DNA of 64,000 bases from Meloidogyne chitwoodi (Eukaryota > Nematoda > Chromadorea > Rhabditida > Meloidogynidae). The translations under genes were made by a program, and so were the position numbers. The stretch covers positions 2,480,001-2,544,000 of the forward strand of contig JACZZP010000004.1 of assembly GCA_015183035.1 (NCBI GenBank), written 5' to 3'. Below are positions 11,784 through 22,455 of the stretch, in pieces. Under the pieces are notes generated by a model. It was not told the origin of the DNA, did not search any database, and saw nothing but the letters and a program-made list of their open reading frames with translations. Within the stretch, counting starts at the first letter, position 1. Each line of letters opens with the position of its first letter.

Positions 11784-12837
11784 TTAAAGATTCTGAATAT
11801 GTTCCTTCAATTCTTCTTTAGTCAAACGCTTAAATCCTTCTTGGCGTGTACATACAACTAATTCAACATTATCTTCTGTCATACCAACACTGAAAAAAAG
11901 GGAGGATTTTTATTAATTTTTTTTAATTTATTTACTCATAAGATTCGCGTAAAGTCAAAAGAGCAATATGAATAGCATCAACATTTGACAAATCATTATT
12001 TTTTGGATCATAACGCTTTTCCAAAAAAGTTTTTGCGTTATTATCATTTTTACCAATTGCTGTTGATTTCCATGAAAAATATGAACCCTTGAAAAATAAT
12101 ATTTTAATTTTTAAAAATATTAAAAGAAATAATACTGAAGGATCAATTTGAAATAACATTGGTCCTTTTGATTCATCCCAACCACCAATAAGTAAAGAAA
12201 CTCCAAATGGGCGTACACCACTTAAATATATATTAAAAAAATAAAAAAGAAAATACCCAGATTGTGTATATTCTTGCATAATAGAAGCTACTTTTGATGA
12301 AAGTTGAGTTATAGGCATAGGTTCACCATATTGTAATTTATATTCAGTAGCAATTTTACGTGCTTTGCGTACAAGAATACTTAAAGAAAAAACCTTGTTG
12401 GTTCACAGCTTTTAAAAAGATGGGGTTGTGGGTTCGAACCCCATTAGTGGAAAATAATTTAATTAAAAAAACCGAGAATCAGGTCCCATTCCACTATGAG
12501 CGCAGCCAATGTGTGTTGTAATGCTTTCAATTTTGCTATCAGAACATTGAATATGAGAAGTCTTATTTTCTGTAGCTAAAACAATGCAATCCTTTGCTGA
12601 GAAAATTTTATATTTTTAGGACAAATTTAATTCTTTAAAAAAACCTTTTATACCAACAGATGGAGAACCACCTTTCACTGCATTCATGGCATATTCAATT
12701 TGCATAAGCTTTCCCGAAGGACTTTAAAAAAATGTTTTAAGAGCCAAATTTTGATTTAAAGTGTTTTAAAATGTTTAGAAAAACCTGAATGTAGTAAGAG
12801 AAAAACTATATTTTTCTGAGCCTTTTTCTTCCGTCAT
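11784..12837 (-). CDS. pas-2: Proteasome subunit alpha type-2
   Basis: Seven exons (12837-12785, 12721-12645, 12596-12473, 12379-12257, 12220-12136, 12087-11936, 11889-11784) encode about 240 residues that follow PSMA2 along the whole length. They include the alpha-subunit N-terminal motif [20 protein letters not shown], then [28 protein letters not shown] and [16 protein letters not shown] blocks, and MTEDNVEL near the end. Alpha-2 is part of the outer rings of the 20S core and is not catalytic. The gene is divergent from NTH1 and only 177 bp upstream of the SGS gene on the same strand. The second intron from the middle (12380-12472) holds a tRNA-like element. Confidence 0.95.
12394..12452 (+). 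repeat. tRNA-like element in pas-2 intron (antisense to the gene)
   Basis: Contains TGGTTCACAGCTT followed by a strong B box GGGTTCGAACCCC at 12429-12441. The A box is weak. Confidence 0.45.
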
Positions 12838-13218
12838 CTTTAATAAAAATTAAATAAATCAAATAAGAACTAAAAGTACAAAATTGATCAATCAATTATT
12901 AAAAAAATAAGAATTATCATCAAAACCATAAGGTATTAAAAAAAATTTTTTAATTAGACAGCATTTGGCGTTTTATTTTAATAAAAAGTGAGAGACTACA
13001 TAAGCAAGAAATAGAGAACACTAGAGAGTGAATAGATGAAAGAAATAAAGATGCTTTACTGTTTAAAATGTCAACAGTTTTAAATTATTGACTAAATTTA
13101 AAAATGGTCAAATTGATTTTTTATTATTTTTTAGTTTTTTTCACATTTGATAACTTTTTAAATGTTTTTAATTTTAGAAAATTCTTCCTTTTACTACTAC
13201 AACTTTTTCTCCATAATT
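12838..13218. promoter_or_regulatory. Shared divergent promoter region of pas-2 and nth-1
   Basis: The 381 bp between the two start codons holds no frame of note. It is AT-rich with a purine-rich stretch (12985-13050). A trans-splice-like acceptor ATTTTAG at 13173-13179 lies 40 bp before the nth-1 ATG. No TATA box was identified. Confidence 0.4.
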
Positions 13219-14279
13219 ATGGCAACTAAACATTCAACTAAAAGAATTCTTAAAACTAATCGATTAAAAAGTTTTTGCATAACAACAAATGATGAAATAG
13301 AAGAATTAAATTGTTTAAAAAAAGAAGATAAAATTTGTCAAGATATTGAATTAATAAAATCAATGCGTAAAAATGCAGATGCTCCAGTTGATTTAATGGG
13401 TTGTCATACTTGTGCTGATAAAAATGCTGACCCAAAGATTTTTCGTTTTCAAACACTTGTTGCATTAATGTTATCAAGTCAAACAAAAGATCAAGTTACT
13501 AGTGCTGCTATGGAGGTTTTTTTCTTATTTAATTTAAAATTATATTTTTAAATGAAAATATTTAGAGATTGAAATCTGTTGACTGCTCAATTTCTTCTTT
13601 TCTTAAATTTTCAAATGAACAATTGGAAGAATTATTAAAGCCAGTTGGATTTTATAAGGTTTTTAATATTGATTGATATTCTCAGAAATTAAAAATTTAA
13701 TTTAGAGAAAAGCAGATTATTTAAAACGTGTCTGTGTTATTCTTCGTGAAAAATATAATGATGACATTCCAACAACTTTTGAAGATTTATGTCAACTTCC
13801 AGGTTTTTTTTAAAGTTAAAAAAATTTTTTAAAGTTGTTAACTTTTAGGTGTTGGACCAAAAATGGCCAATTTGGCAATTAAAATTGCTTTTGGACGTGT
13901 TGATGAAGGAATTGGTGTTGATACTCATGTACATAGAATTTGTAATCGTTTAAATTGGATTAAAACAAAAACACCAGAACAGACTGAATTTGAATTGAGA
14001 AAAGTTTTGCCAAAGTATATTTTTTTAACTATTTTTCACCATTTAAAGGTTAAAACATTCATTTAACCTCTATTAATATTTTAAAATTTAATTTTTCAAA
14101 TACAAAAATTCCAGAATTTTATTTCTTTTTTTAGAAATGAATGGAGTACAATAAATCAATTACTTGTTGGTTTTGGACAAACAATTTGTCTTCCAACAGG
14201 TCCAAAATGTTCAGAATGTTTACTTTATAAATTTGGACAATGTTATTATTGGAAAAATGGTTTATTAAAGAAAAAATAA
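13219..14279 (+). CDS. nth-1: Endonuclease III-like DNA glycosylase/AP lyase (NTH1)
   Basis: Five exons (13219-13515, 13566-13658, 13706-13802, 13849-14014, 14135-14279) give about 265 residues. Diagnostic blocks are [13 protein letters not shown] with the catalytic Lys, the helix-hairpin-helix [13 protein letters not shown], and [12 protein letters not shown] with the catalytic Asp. A C-terminal four-Cys cluster [11 protein letters not shown]...C would bind [4Fe-4S]. The last spacing is C-X7-C, not the usual X5. The enzyme removes oxidised pyrimidines in base excision repair in nucleus and/or mitochondria. An in-frame Met at 13162 lies before a TTTTAG acceptor, so the Met at 13219 is preferred. 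Its 3' end is 48 bp from that of the convergent orphan gene. Confidence 0.95.
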
Positions 14280-14327
14280 CAACACAAAAAAAATTATTTT
14301 TTAAATTACTGATCTCTTTATTCTTCT

Positions 14328-15219
14328 TTAAATTGACATTTCTTTTGTTATAAAAATTATAAAACAAAAAAGGAATATATTAAATAATAATTTAATTTGA
14401 ATATTTGGAATTTTATCAATAAATGGAATTTGATCAAGTAGAAGTTCTTCAATGCATGTTATTTCTGAAAAAAGGAGTTAAAGGTTTTTTTTAATTAAAT
14501 TAATTTGTTTTTGGATTATTCTGTGCGTTAAGGCCTGTGATTTTTTTGAAGTATTTTCTTTTTGTTTTTTTTTTTGGAGTTAATTTCTTTGAGTTTAGAC
14601 CCAGAGATTTAAAAATTAAATTATAAAATATGAGAGTATATATTAAAATACCTGAAGGACAATAAAATCTTCCACGTTTAAGTTCAAATCTGCTTTTTGT
14701 TTCAATTTCATTACATTCATTTTGAGTACAATAATTAAATTTTAATATTTCTATTTTTAATGGTAATAAATCATTATTGTTATTATTTAAACAAGAAATA
14801 GAAAAACTTTGATAATTTTTGTCAAAATTTATAAAATTTTGTTCAAATAATTTTTTTATATTTTGACAGTTTATTAGATTAATTGAATTATTATTATTAT
14901 TTAAAAGAAGAAAATAATTATTATTATTTAAATTTAATAAAGATTTTTTTATTTTTAAAAAAATTTCAAAATCTTCTTTATTATTTTCAAATTTATTTTC
15001 TTCTTCTTTTTTAATTTTTTCACTTAACCAATCTAAATATTCTTCATTTTCATTATAAAATTGATTTTTTATAATTGGCAAGTAAGGTTCATTTTTTTGG
15101 ATTTTTATTAAAGCTTCGATAAAAGAAAAATAAAATTCTTTAGGTAATAATTCATCAAATTCTATTGATTTAATTGATGAGAAAATGTTAAATAAAATTA
15201 ATAATAATATTTTTAACAT
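14328..15219 (-). CDS. Orphan secreted or membrane protein, Asn-rich
   Basis: Two exons (15219-14652 and 14464-14328) encode 234 residues; the splice GATTTTATTGTCCTTCAG/gtatt...ttttttcag keeps the frame. The protein starts with a clear signal peptide (MLKILLLILFNIFSSIKS), then an acidic, Asn/Lys-rich body with seven or so Cys (NCQNI, SCLNNNNN, NYCTQNECNE, RFYCPSG, TCIEE). It ends in a hydrophobic stretch (LLFNIFLFCFIIFI), a possible membrane anchor. No family is recognised. A larger frame reading upstream of 15219 exists, but the signal peptide strongly favours this Met. Secreted orphans of this size are common in plant-parasitic nematodes; an effector role is only a guess. Confidence 0.7.
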
Positions 15220-15993
15220 TTTTTTTAAATTAAATTCTTTAAATGTAAGAGGAGAATATAAAGGGTTGCTAAGGGAAACATAAACTTGAGAGACTCTAAT
15301 ATTCTCTTTCAAAGAGGAAATAACCAAAAAGGGCGACCTCCAAGTCACACAATGTGCAACTTATATCAACGAAGGACTTCACCTGGCGCGCTTTATTTTC
15401 GTTACACTCATCAGAAACACCATTTTTGCGGTGAAGAGAGTTTAACTTTTTTGGTTTTTTGCCTAATTCTTAAAGCTCTTTTGAAACCATGCAGCACCAG
15501 TCATTGACCGGCGGCAGGGGAGCCTTTTTTCTCGGACCGAGTGGGTACCCAGTCGCTGAGATTTGTTGTCTCTCGGAAAGAGAGCGCGCCAAATGATGAG
15601 AGTTTTTCTTTGTATATATAAAGTTAGAAATTGTTATTAGTATTTAATGTCGCTGTGCTCTTTTTTATTCAATTTTTATGTATTCTATATTTTTTCTTTA
15701 ATTTTCTGGCATTTAACTATTTTTATTTTACTTTATTTCTCTGTATCAAGTTTGGTTGTGTTTGTCTCTCTTAAAAATTAATTATATTTTAATTTTCTTT
15801 CTCTAATATAATTTTTTAATTATTTATTTTGTTCTCTAACTTCTCTTAATTTTGTAATGGAATTAAGGCGAAATTATACATAATATCTACTAGACAAAAT
15901 GTTATCTAACATTTTTTAATTTTTGTCAAACTTTGTTTACTATTTATTTGTTTTGTACTTTATACTTTTCTTTATTGATTTTTTTAGTTTTCA
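15220..15993. other. Intergenic region with a GC-richer, structured block
   Basis: 15286-15600 is markedly richer in G+C than anything nearby and contains small perfect hairpins (CTCGG-A-CCGAG at 15531, TGGGTACCCA at 15543, CTCTCGGAAAGAGAG at 15571). A 73-codon frame crosses it but shows no known motif. 15600-15993 is T-rich and ends in TTTTTTTAG, a probable trans-splice acceptor for the downstream gene. The block could be an unrecognised small RNA gene, a repeat fragment or a promoter. Confidence 0.45.
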
Positions 15994-17583
15994 ATGTCCG
16001 ATATTGACGACGATATTTTTGGTTTTAAAAAATTGGATTCACTTCCTTTACCAAATCATTATCAACAAACTAAAATTAATAAAATAAGCAATGAAAATAA
16101 AGAAGTTGAAAATTTATTTGAACAAAATTTCTTTCCACAATTTAATAAAAATGAACAATCACACCAACAAATTGATGAACAAAATGATTTTTTTACTCAA
16201 CATTTTGAAAAGTTTTTTTTTGAATAGTTGTTTTCATCTGACATTTTTATTTAATTTTTTAAGGACAGCAACTTTATCTAATCAAGAAAAAGAAGATTTT
16301 GAATTAATTTTTCAGCAACAAAGTGGAATTAGAAAAATGTGGAATCTTCTTGATCCTGTTTGGAAATTAAATCGTGAACAATTAGTTGATTTAATGGCTA
16401 AAAATATTATTTATGAAACAGGTTTCTTCTTTTTTAATTTGTGTATATAGCTTTTAGTTATTTTTAAGATGAAGTAATAGCTTTTAATAAACCTTACCAA
16501 GTTGCGTGTTCTAGCGGACCTACAAACCAGGCACAATTAGATAGAGTTTTTCAGGTTTTTTTTAAATTTCTATTGATACTAAAAAGAATTGTTGATGTCT
16601 TTTTACCTGCCTTAGAATGTCTCGAAAAATTTCTCCCAACTTCTTTTAATAATATACATATACCATCTTTCATTAATTATTTTTAATTTTAGTTGCTCAA
16701 AAAACGTGTTGCTCCAGATATTGAACGACTTTATTTAATATCTTCATTGGATAAGCCATGTAGCGGTGTAATTGTTTTTGCCAAGTTTTTTTTTTAACTT
16801 TAATTTAAATATTTTTAATTTAAAAAAAAGAAATTCCAAAAAATATGAGGAGCTTAAAGCATTACTTGATCAAGGATATTTTTATTTTCGATTTCGTTGT
16901 TTATGTAAAAATACTCCTACTAATTTGCCTGATAAAACACGGATAAGTATTCCATTAATTAAGGTTTGTTTTAATTTTAATATTTTGTTGACATTATTTT
17001 GTCTCGAATTTTTTAAAGGTTGTCAAAAATAATAACATGAAATTATGTCCATTATTGGGGAGAGCTTCAAGTAATCATCAAATTTATCACTTAAATACAG
17101 ATTGTAAATTACTTGATTTTAATAAAAGTGCTCATGTTTGTTTAATTGATGCGTTTACAAGAAGTGGTTGGACTTTTTTTTTAATTTTTTCTTTTGTTAC
17201 ATTTATAAATTTACTTTTAAATTTTAAAAGGAATGGTTAATATAGTTAGAAGTCATTTATATTATGGTCTTGATTGTCCTCTTGTTGGTGATCAAAAATA
17301 TACCAGGCCAAATAATCCTAAAAATGAGGCATTAAATCCAATAAAAACAAAATTATCAACAACAGCGATGGAGGCTTTAAATTTGAGAAAAAATGATATA
17401 CGTAAATTGCCAATGTTTATGCATCTTGGAGAGCTTCATTTACCAGAAATTAAAAAGAAAGGTGGAGAAGAAAATTTTACAAAAAATATTTTTGAAAATA
17501 ATAATATTAATTTTAATGTTATAAGAGCAGAAATGCCTAAATTCTTTATTTATGCGTTAAAAAAACTTTCTCTTTATAAATAA
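15994..17583 (+). CDS. RluA-family RNA pseudouridine synthase (RPUSD3/4-like)
   Basis: Seven exons (15994-16211, 16264-16421, 16469-16554, 16693-16784, 16831-16963, 17019-17166, 17231-17583). The N-terminus is poorly conserved and Asn/Gln-rich. The catalytic domain follows with DEVIAFNKPYQVACSSGP (the family's NKPxG block), LYLISSLDKPCSGVIVFAK (the catalytic Asp block, usually HRLDxxTSG) and RSGMVNIVRSHLYYGLDCPLVGDQKY (usually GRxHQIRVHL). The Asp is kept but His-Arg before it is Ser-Ser. Human RPUSD3 and RPUSD4 act on mitochondrial rRNA/mRNA and also diverge; a mitochondrial role is therefore inferred. It is head-to-tail with the next gene, 320 bp away. Confidence 0.85.
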
Positions 17584-17903
17584 AATCAGAAAAGATGTTT
17601 TTCCTGAAAGTTTACAGTTTTTTATTTAAAACTTTCTGAAAATTTAGAGTTTTTCCGGAAGAAATTCTGATTTTTTATAATTATTTTATTGAATTTTAAA
17701 ATTCTGATAATGTTTGAAAATAATTCTGATTTTTATTTTTAATTGTCTCAACACTTTGTTTTTCCGGAGATTATACAGTTTATATTTTTGTTTTAAATAT
17801 ATATTATGTTGTTTTTACAATTTGTATTTATTTTGTTAAATATTGTCAATATAATATTTTTTTAATAATTAAAAAAATTTTTTTTTAGAATTTAAATAAA
17901 AAT
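17584..17903. other. Intergenic spacer with TTCTGATTTTT words
   Basis: 320 bp without a gene. The first half carries several near-copies of TTCTGATTTTT and TTTTCCGGA, a word also found in minisatellite introns elsewhere in this window. A TTTTTTTAG acceptor lies at 17881-17889, just before the next ATG. Confidence 0.5.
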
Positions 17904-18826
17904 ATGGACGAATATTCTAGTACTTCAAATAACAACAAAACATCAAAAACAGCAATTGTTTATTTTGATCTCGATTTAAAAGGAATTAATAATAATAAAT
18001 CAACTTTAATTTTTTGCTCTGTACCTGTTCGGACAATTCTTTTCTTTACAAATTATTTGGAAACTTTGGATTATCGACAAAGAAGTAAATGGATACAAAA
18101 AATATATGAAAAGATGGTTGTAACTGATAAACAAGTATTTTTTTAAATTAACATTTTTTTAAAATTTATTTTTTAAATTTTTGGATGTAATTTTGGTACT
18201 TAAACGAAGGATGAGGAAATGGCCAAAGTCTAATAATGATTATCACATTGATAAATATTGGTATTTATTTTATAAATTATTTTTAAACATTTAAAATATT
18301 TTTTTAGGAACAATTTGGTTTCACAATTCATTCACAGAGTTCTTGAATTGGAAAGTGAAATGTGGAGACTAAGTATTTTTATTAATATAAAGGTTTATTT
18401 TTTAATTTTTAATTTATATTAGGTACTTTGGGTGGTGCTGTTTCTGCAATGGGATTTTTCAGCGAAAAATTTGTATGTAAATTGTTTTTATTTGTTTCCT
18501 TTTTAATTTAATAAAATTTTAGGTAAAAGCAGCCTTGCGTGTCTCTTTACGTCAACTAAAAATTGCTCAAACATTGGGTGATCCAATTTCTATTGCTCGC
18601 TGTTATTTATATATTTCTCTTGGATTGGCACAAAAAGGCAATTTTCGTAAGGCTATATTAACTGTAAGGTGTGGTGAAATTTTTTTTTTTAATTTTATTT
18701 TTATTAATTAATATTAGGGGTATTTGGAAAGAAAATGTTGAATTTCTTCATTCTGAGTTTCTCAAAAATTGTACTTTAGGAGTATGGATGACAATAAAAT
18801 GGATAAAAATTAAAAAGAAAAAATAA
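17904..18826 (+). CDS. Orphan helical protein, TPR-like middle
   Basis: Exons are placed at 17904-18134, about 18185-18257, 18309-18371, about 18423-18472, 18524-18667 and 18719-18826. The product starts MDEYSSTSNNNKTSKTA. It includes DVILVLKRRMRKWPKSNNDY, WRLSTLGGAVSAMGFFSEKF and ALRVSLRQLKIAQTLGDPIS, with ARCYLYISLGLAQKGNFRKA resembling a TPR-type helix pair, and ends in a Lys-rich tail. I could not name the family. Exon 2 reads well only if its acceptor is TTTTTG rather than AG; the later junctions are canonical. The protein is likely real because all other exons stay in phase and give continuous helices. Confidence 0.6.
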
Positions 18827-18962
18827 GTTAAAATAAATTAAATTATTTTTTGAATTAATCAAAAATAAAAAATGAAGAAAAACAATTATTTTAATATTAG
18901 AAAATTTATATATTTTTTCTTTTGGGTATTTTTTTTAGAAATAAGTTTTATTTTCTTTAATA

Positions 18963-21447
18963 TTAAATGTTTGTGGGAAATGCATCTTCATCAATAAAAC
19001 GATAGACTAGTCTTTGACCCTCGACTTTTTCTAGAATTCCTCTTAAATAGTAGAAAATGTTTTTTTAATATTCTGATTTTTGTATGTTTTAATATTCTGA
19101 TTTTTGTATGTTTTTTAATATTCTGATTTTTGTATGTTTTTAAGATATGATTTTTGTATGTTTTTAAAATATTCTGGTTTTTGTATATTTTGAAACAAAC
19201 CTTTGATAATAATATCTCATTGCTCTTCCCATTGTTTCATACTAGCAATAAATTTTTTAATTTATAAAAAGCCAATAATAATTCACTTACATTCATTCCA
19301 GGCTTATTTTTATGTGCTCCCCAAAGTTTTGAAACCTATAATTTATTTTAATAATACAAAAATATTTATTCAACTCTTACTGCTTTAGAATCTACTAATT
19401 TAAAAACACCTAAAAATAATTAAAAAAAAAATTTTTGTATTATTGTTTTTATACAAACGTTCTTGTTGATCAAGCCATTTAATATATTTTGGTGTATATT
19501 GTTTGTCTGATAGAAGATGTAGTAAACTATATAATTAGATTATAGAAATATAAGATTTTTTTAAATTCTATTTTATTTATTTTATCCCACTTTTAAGATA
19601 AACTTACAACTCCCATAGGTACGTGACTTGTCCTAAATAAAATGATATTTTTTTAATTTATTTATTTTTTATTAAATTCCAATTTTAAAATTAAGAATTT
19701 AAAAATTGTGTAATAAACTTGAGGGTTCTAAATTATTTATATTTTAAATTCTTAATTTTAATATATTGGTTTCTTTCTATTTTTCCTTCCAAACCTTCTC
19801 TGCTTCTTCTTTTAATTTTTGATTGTTGATATAACAAATTATCATTAATATTTTTATTTATTTCTAAATTTAATTTTTGTTGTTTATTAATTAATACTGC
19901 TGGTTCACTTAATCGTCGTCTAACATGAAAGGATTGTTGAATATTACTACTAGTTAAAAAATCGGGAGAAGAGGAAGAAGCATTGGAAGAATTGCTACAT
20001 TTTCTAAAAATGAGTTTGTTTGAAATATTATACAAACAATCACCTAAACATGTAAACAACAATTGAAACTTCAAAACAAGAATGTATTAATAACACTAAA
20101 TATCGAAATCGACATAAATATATAAACTTCGGAACAATAATATCATTAAAACATCAAAACAAAAAATTAAACATCGAAATACAAAACATCTGCTCACTCA
20201 CATGAAAATATTCACGGAAATACATAAACATCAAACTATTATATAATTGTCGAAACACAAGAACATTCAACATTTCAAACAAAACAAATTAAAACATCTT
20301 AAATAATTAAAACACTTTAAATAAAAAACATCTTAACAAAACACAAAAACATTCAAACATCTTAAAAACACAAAAACGTTCAAACATCTTAACAAAAATC
20401 AAAAACATTCAGGTATCTTAAATAATAAAAACAAACATCATAACTCGATAAAACACTTTTAAAAATGTTTAAAATACAAAACTTACTTTATTTCTTGTTC
20501 TTGTGTTATTTTTGTATGTTGTTTAGTGTTTTCACATTTTAAAACATCGCCATTTAATAGTTTAACAACTAAAGGATATTTAGATGGAAAACAAACATTT
20601 GCAACATCTAAAATTTAATTATTTAAAAAAAAAAGTTTTAAAAGCTAAAAATTGTTTTAAAAAACGTGTTTTTACAATAATAATTTCACTTCCTTTTTAT
20701 TTTTTAAACCAGTTTAAAAAATCTGTTTTTTTTCTCTTCTTTTCTAATAAAATAAACAACAAATAAATTATTATTTTTTTGTAAAAATAATATTTCCAAT
20801 TATTTTTTTTATATTTTCTATTAATATATATTATTTTTTTAACGTTTTTTTAATAGATGAATGAACGTAATTATTTTATAAAAAATGTTTTTATAATTTT
20901 TAAGGTTCGAATCCCGGAAAATTATTATTTTTTTAATTAAAAAATTAATTTTTTTAAACCATTTTGAGTCAGTTTTTGTTTATTTTCTTGAATTTTTGGG
21001 TGTTGAGTATTTTGATAATTATTATTTAAAAAAATTAAATTTTTTAATAAATTTTGAAATAAATCAAAATTATTATTATTAGTTGAATTATTAGTTATTA
21101 TTAATTTTTCTTCTTTTTCTTTTTGGGAATAATTTGCTGTATTTAATATTAAATTATTATTTTGTTGTTTATTATTCTATAAGTTTAAAATTAATTATTT
21201 TTATTTATTTATTTTATTTTCTTACAATATTTGACTCTTTTTGTAAATTTAAATTTTCTGTAAAAAGTATTGCAGGTGCCGACATTCTTCTTAAATTATT
21301 ATTATTTAATTGTTGTGTTAATAATAATAAATTATTATTATTATAAATTCCTTCAATTTTTATAGGTATAGGTTTATAAATAAATTGTTGTTTTTCTTCT
21401 TCTTTTTTTAAATTAAAAATATTATTATTATTATTTAATTCTTCCAT
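18963..21447 (-). CDS. ETS-domain transcription factor, ELF/E74 type
   Basis: About ten exons from the Met at 21447 to the stop at 18963. The C-terminal third is a complete ETS domain spread over six small exons: REGQVTYLWEFLLHLLSDKQ, YTPKYIKWLDQQERVFKLVD, SKAVSKLWGAHKNKPGMNYE, TMGRAMRYYYLRGILEKVEG and QRLVYRFIDED. The winged-helix DNA-contact residues RAMRYYY are present and the sequence is closest to ELF/E74. The N-terminus is Asn-rich and carries RRMSAPAIL (exon 1) and RRRLSEPAVL (exon 5), plus a conserved-looking segment VCFPSKYPLVVKLLNGDVLK. The protein should bind GGAA sites in the nucleus. Introns are unusually repeat-rich. It lies downstream of AASDH on the same strand. Confidence 0.88.
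19052..19195. repeat. Tandem repeat in an ETS-gene intron
   Basis: About five copies of TATTCTGATTTTTGTATGTTT (unit 22-25 bp), varying in T number. It fills the intron before the last coding exon. The core TTCTGATTTTT recurs in two AASDH introns and elsewhere. Confidence 0.75.
20080..20480. repeat. A/C-rich degenerate repeats in an ETS-gene intron
   Basis: A long run of variants of AAAACATTCAAACATCTTAA between two coding exons. A very similar run occurs in an AASDH intron (25930-26225). No coding or RNA signal. Confidence 0.6.
20902..20918 (+). repeat. tRNA-like fragment (B box) in an ETS-gene intron
   Basis: AAGGTTCGAATCCCGGA is a good B box/T-arm half. No A box is found upstream, so this is probably a remnant. 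Confidence 0.35.
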
Positions 21448-22455
21448 ATTTCTTTTTTTAATTTTTTTTAAATTTATTTTTTAATTAAAAAAAATAATTT
21501 TTTTTTAGAAATTAAAGTAAAGCTTTTCTTTTTGCGCTTAAAAAAGTCGTGACCATTTTTTAAAAAATATTTTTTTATTTATTTATTTTTGTGTAGTATT
21601 TCACGTTTTTTTTAATGTATAGGGCTACTAAAAATCTTTCTCCGTTTATTTTATAAAAAAAAAAACTCCGCCCTCTTAAAAATATAAAACTGGACATTAA
21701 AATGACCATCACATAATGTGTCCCTTTCTTTCTTCTTTTCCTCAACAAATAAAATAAAAAAATTTTTTTTAATTTTTATTTGTGTTCTTCTTTTTCCTCT
21801 TATTTTGATCATCTTCTTTTTGTTCTTTCCTCTCTTCTCATCTTTTTTTAAATTTAATTTAAGTTCACAACCTCTATAAAATAGTAGATCTTTTTATTAG
21901 AGTTTTGGGGAAATAATATTTTTAGAGAGAAAAATATTTGTCAGACTTTAATGTACTGATTGGTAATAATTGACCCTATTATTTATTATGTAAATATTAA
22001 AAAAGGTAAAACAAATATATATTACGAGAAATAGAGTAAAATAATAATAATAATATAGGTACACTTTAAAAATAAAATATAAAAATAATTTTTTTGTTTG
22101 TAAACTGTCGTAATCTTAAATAAGAGAGAGAAAAAGAATAAAATATAAAAATAAAGTTTTTAAATTTTCAAGATTATATATATTATTAGCATAAATTATA
22201 TAAAAAAGAGTGATATAAATTTGAGAGATTTTTGAAGTAGAGAGAGAGAGAGAGAAAGAATAAATTCTGATTTTTGTAAAGTAACACAATAATGTTTGTT
22301 TGTGGTCAAGTGGTTAAGGCGTTTGTGTAGGAGAGATTAATGAATTACCTCTCGTGTGGGTTCGATTCCTAGTCTTAGATTTTATTATTTTGTGATTTTT
22401 ATATAAACGTTAAAAAAAATTGAACATTAAAAAATAAAAAAAAAGTATTTTTTTT
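21448..22455. other. Spacer between AASDH and the ETS gene
   Basis: 1 kb on the 5' side of the ETS gene and the 3' side of AASDH. It is AT-rich with a pyrimidine-rich stretch (21720-21850) and a GA repeat (22239-22258). It contains one tRNA-like element (22291-22378). No other gene was seen. Confidence 0.45.
22291..22378 (+). tRNA. tRNA-like element with a long variable region (Ser/Leu-type layout), probably pseudo
   Basis: The A box TGGTCAAGTGGTTAAGGCG is nearly perfect for tRNA-Ser/Leu. It is followed by a long middle part with a possible variable arm (GGAGAG...CTCTC) and the B box GGGTTCGATTCCT. The acceptor ends do not pair well, so a functional tRNA is doubtful; a tRNA-derived repeat or pseudogene is more likely. 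Confidence 0.45.

Noticed and set aside
15230..15310. Possible spliced-leader RNA (AACTTGAG-like word near 15278)
   Set aside because: The 22-nt leader sequence is absent and there is no Sm site in the expected place.
15286..15507. 73-codon plus-strand frame in the GC-richer block
   Set aside because: No known motif, no splice context, and it overlaps the hairpins; composition alone explains the open frame.
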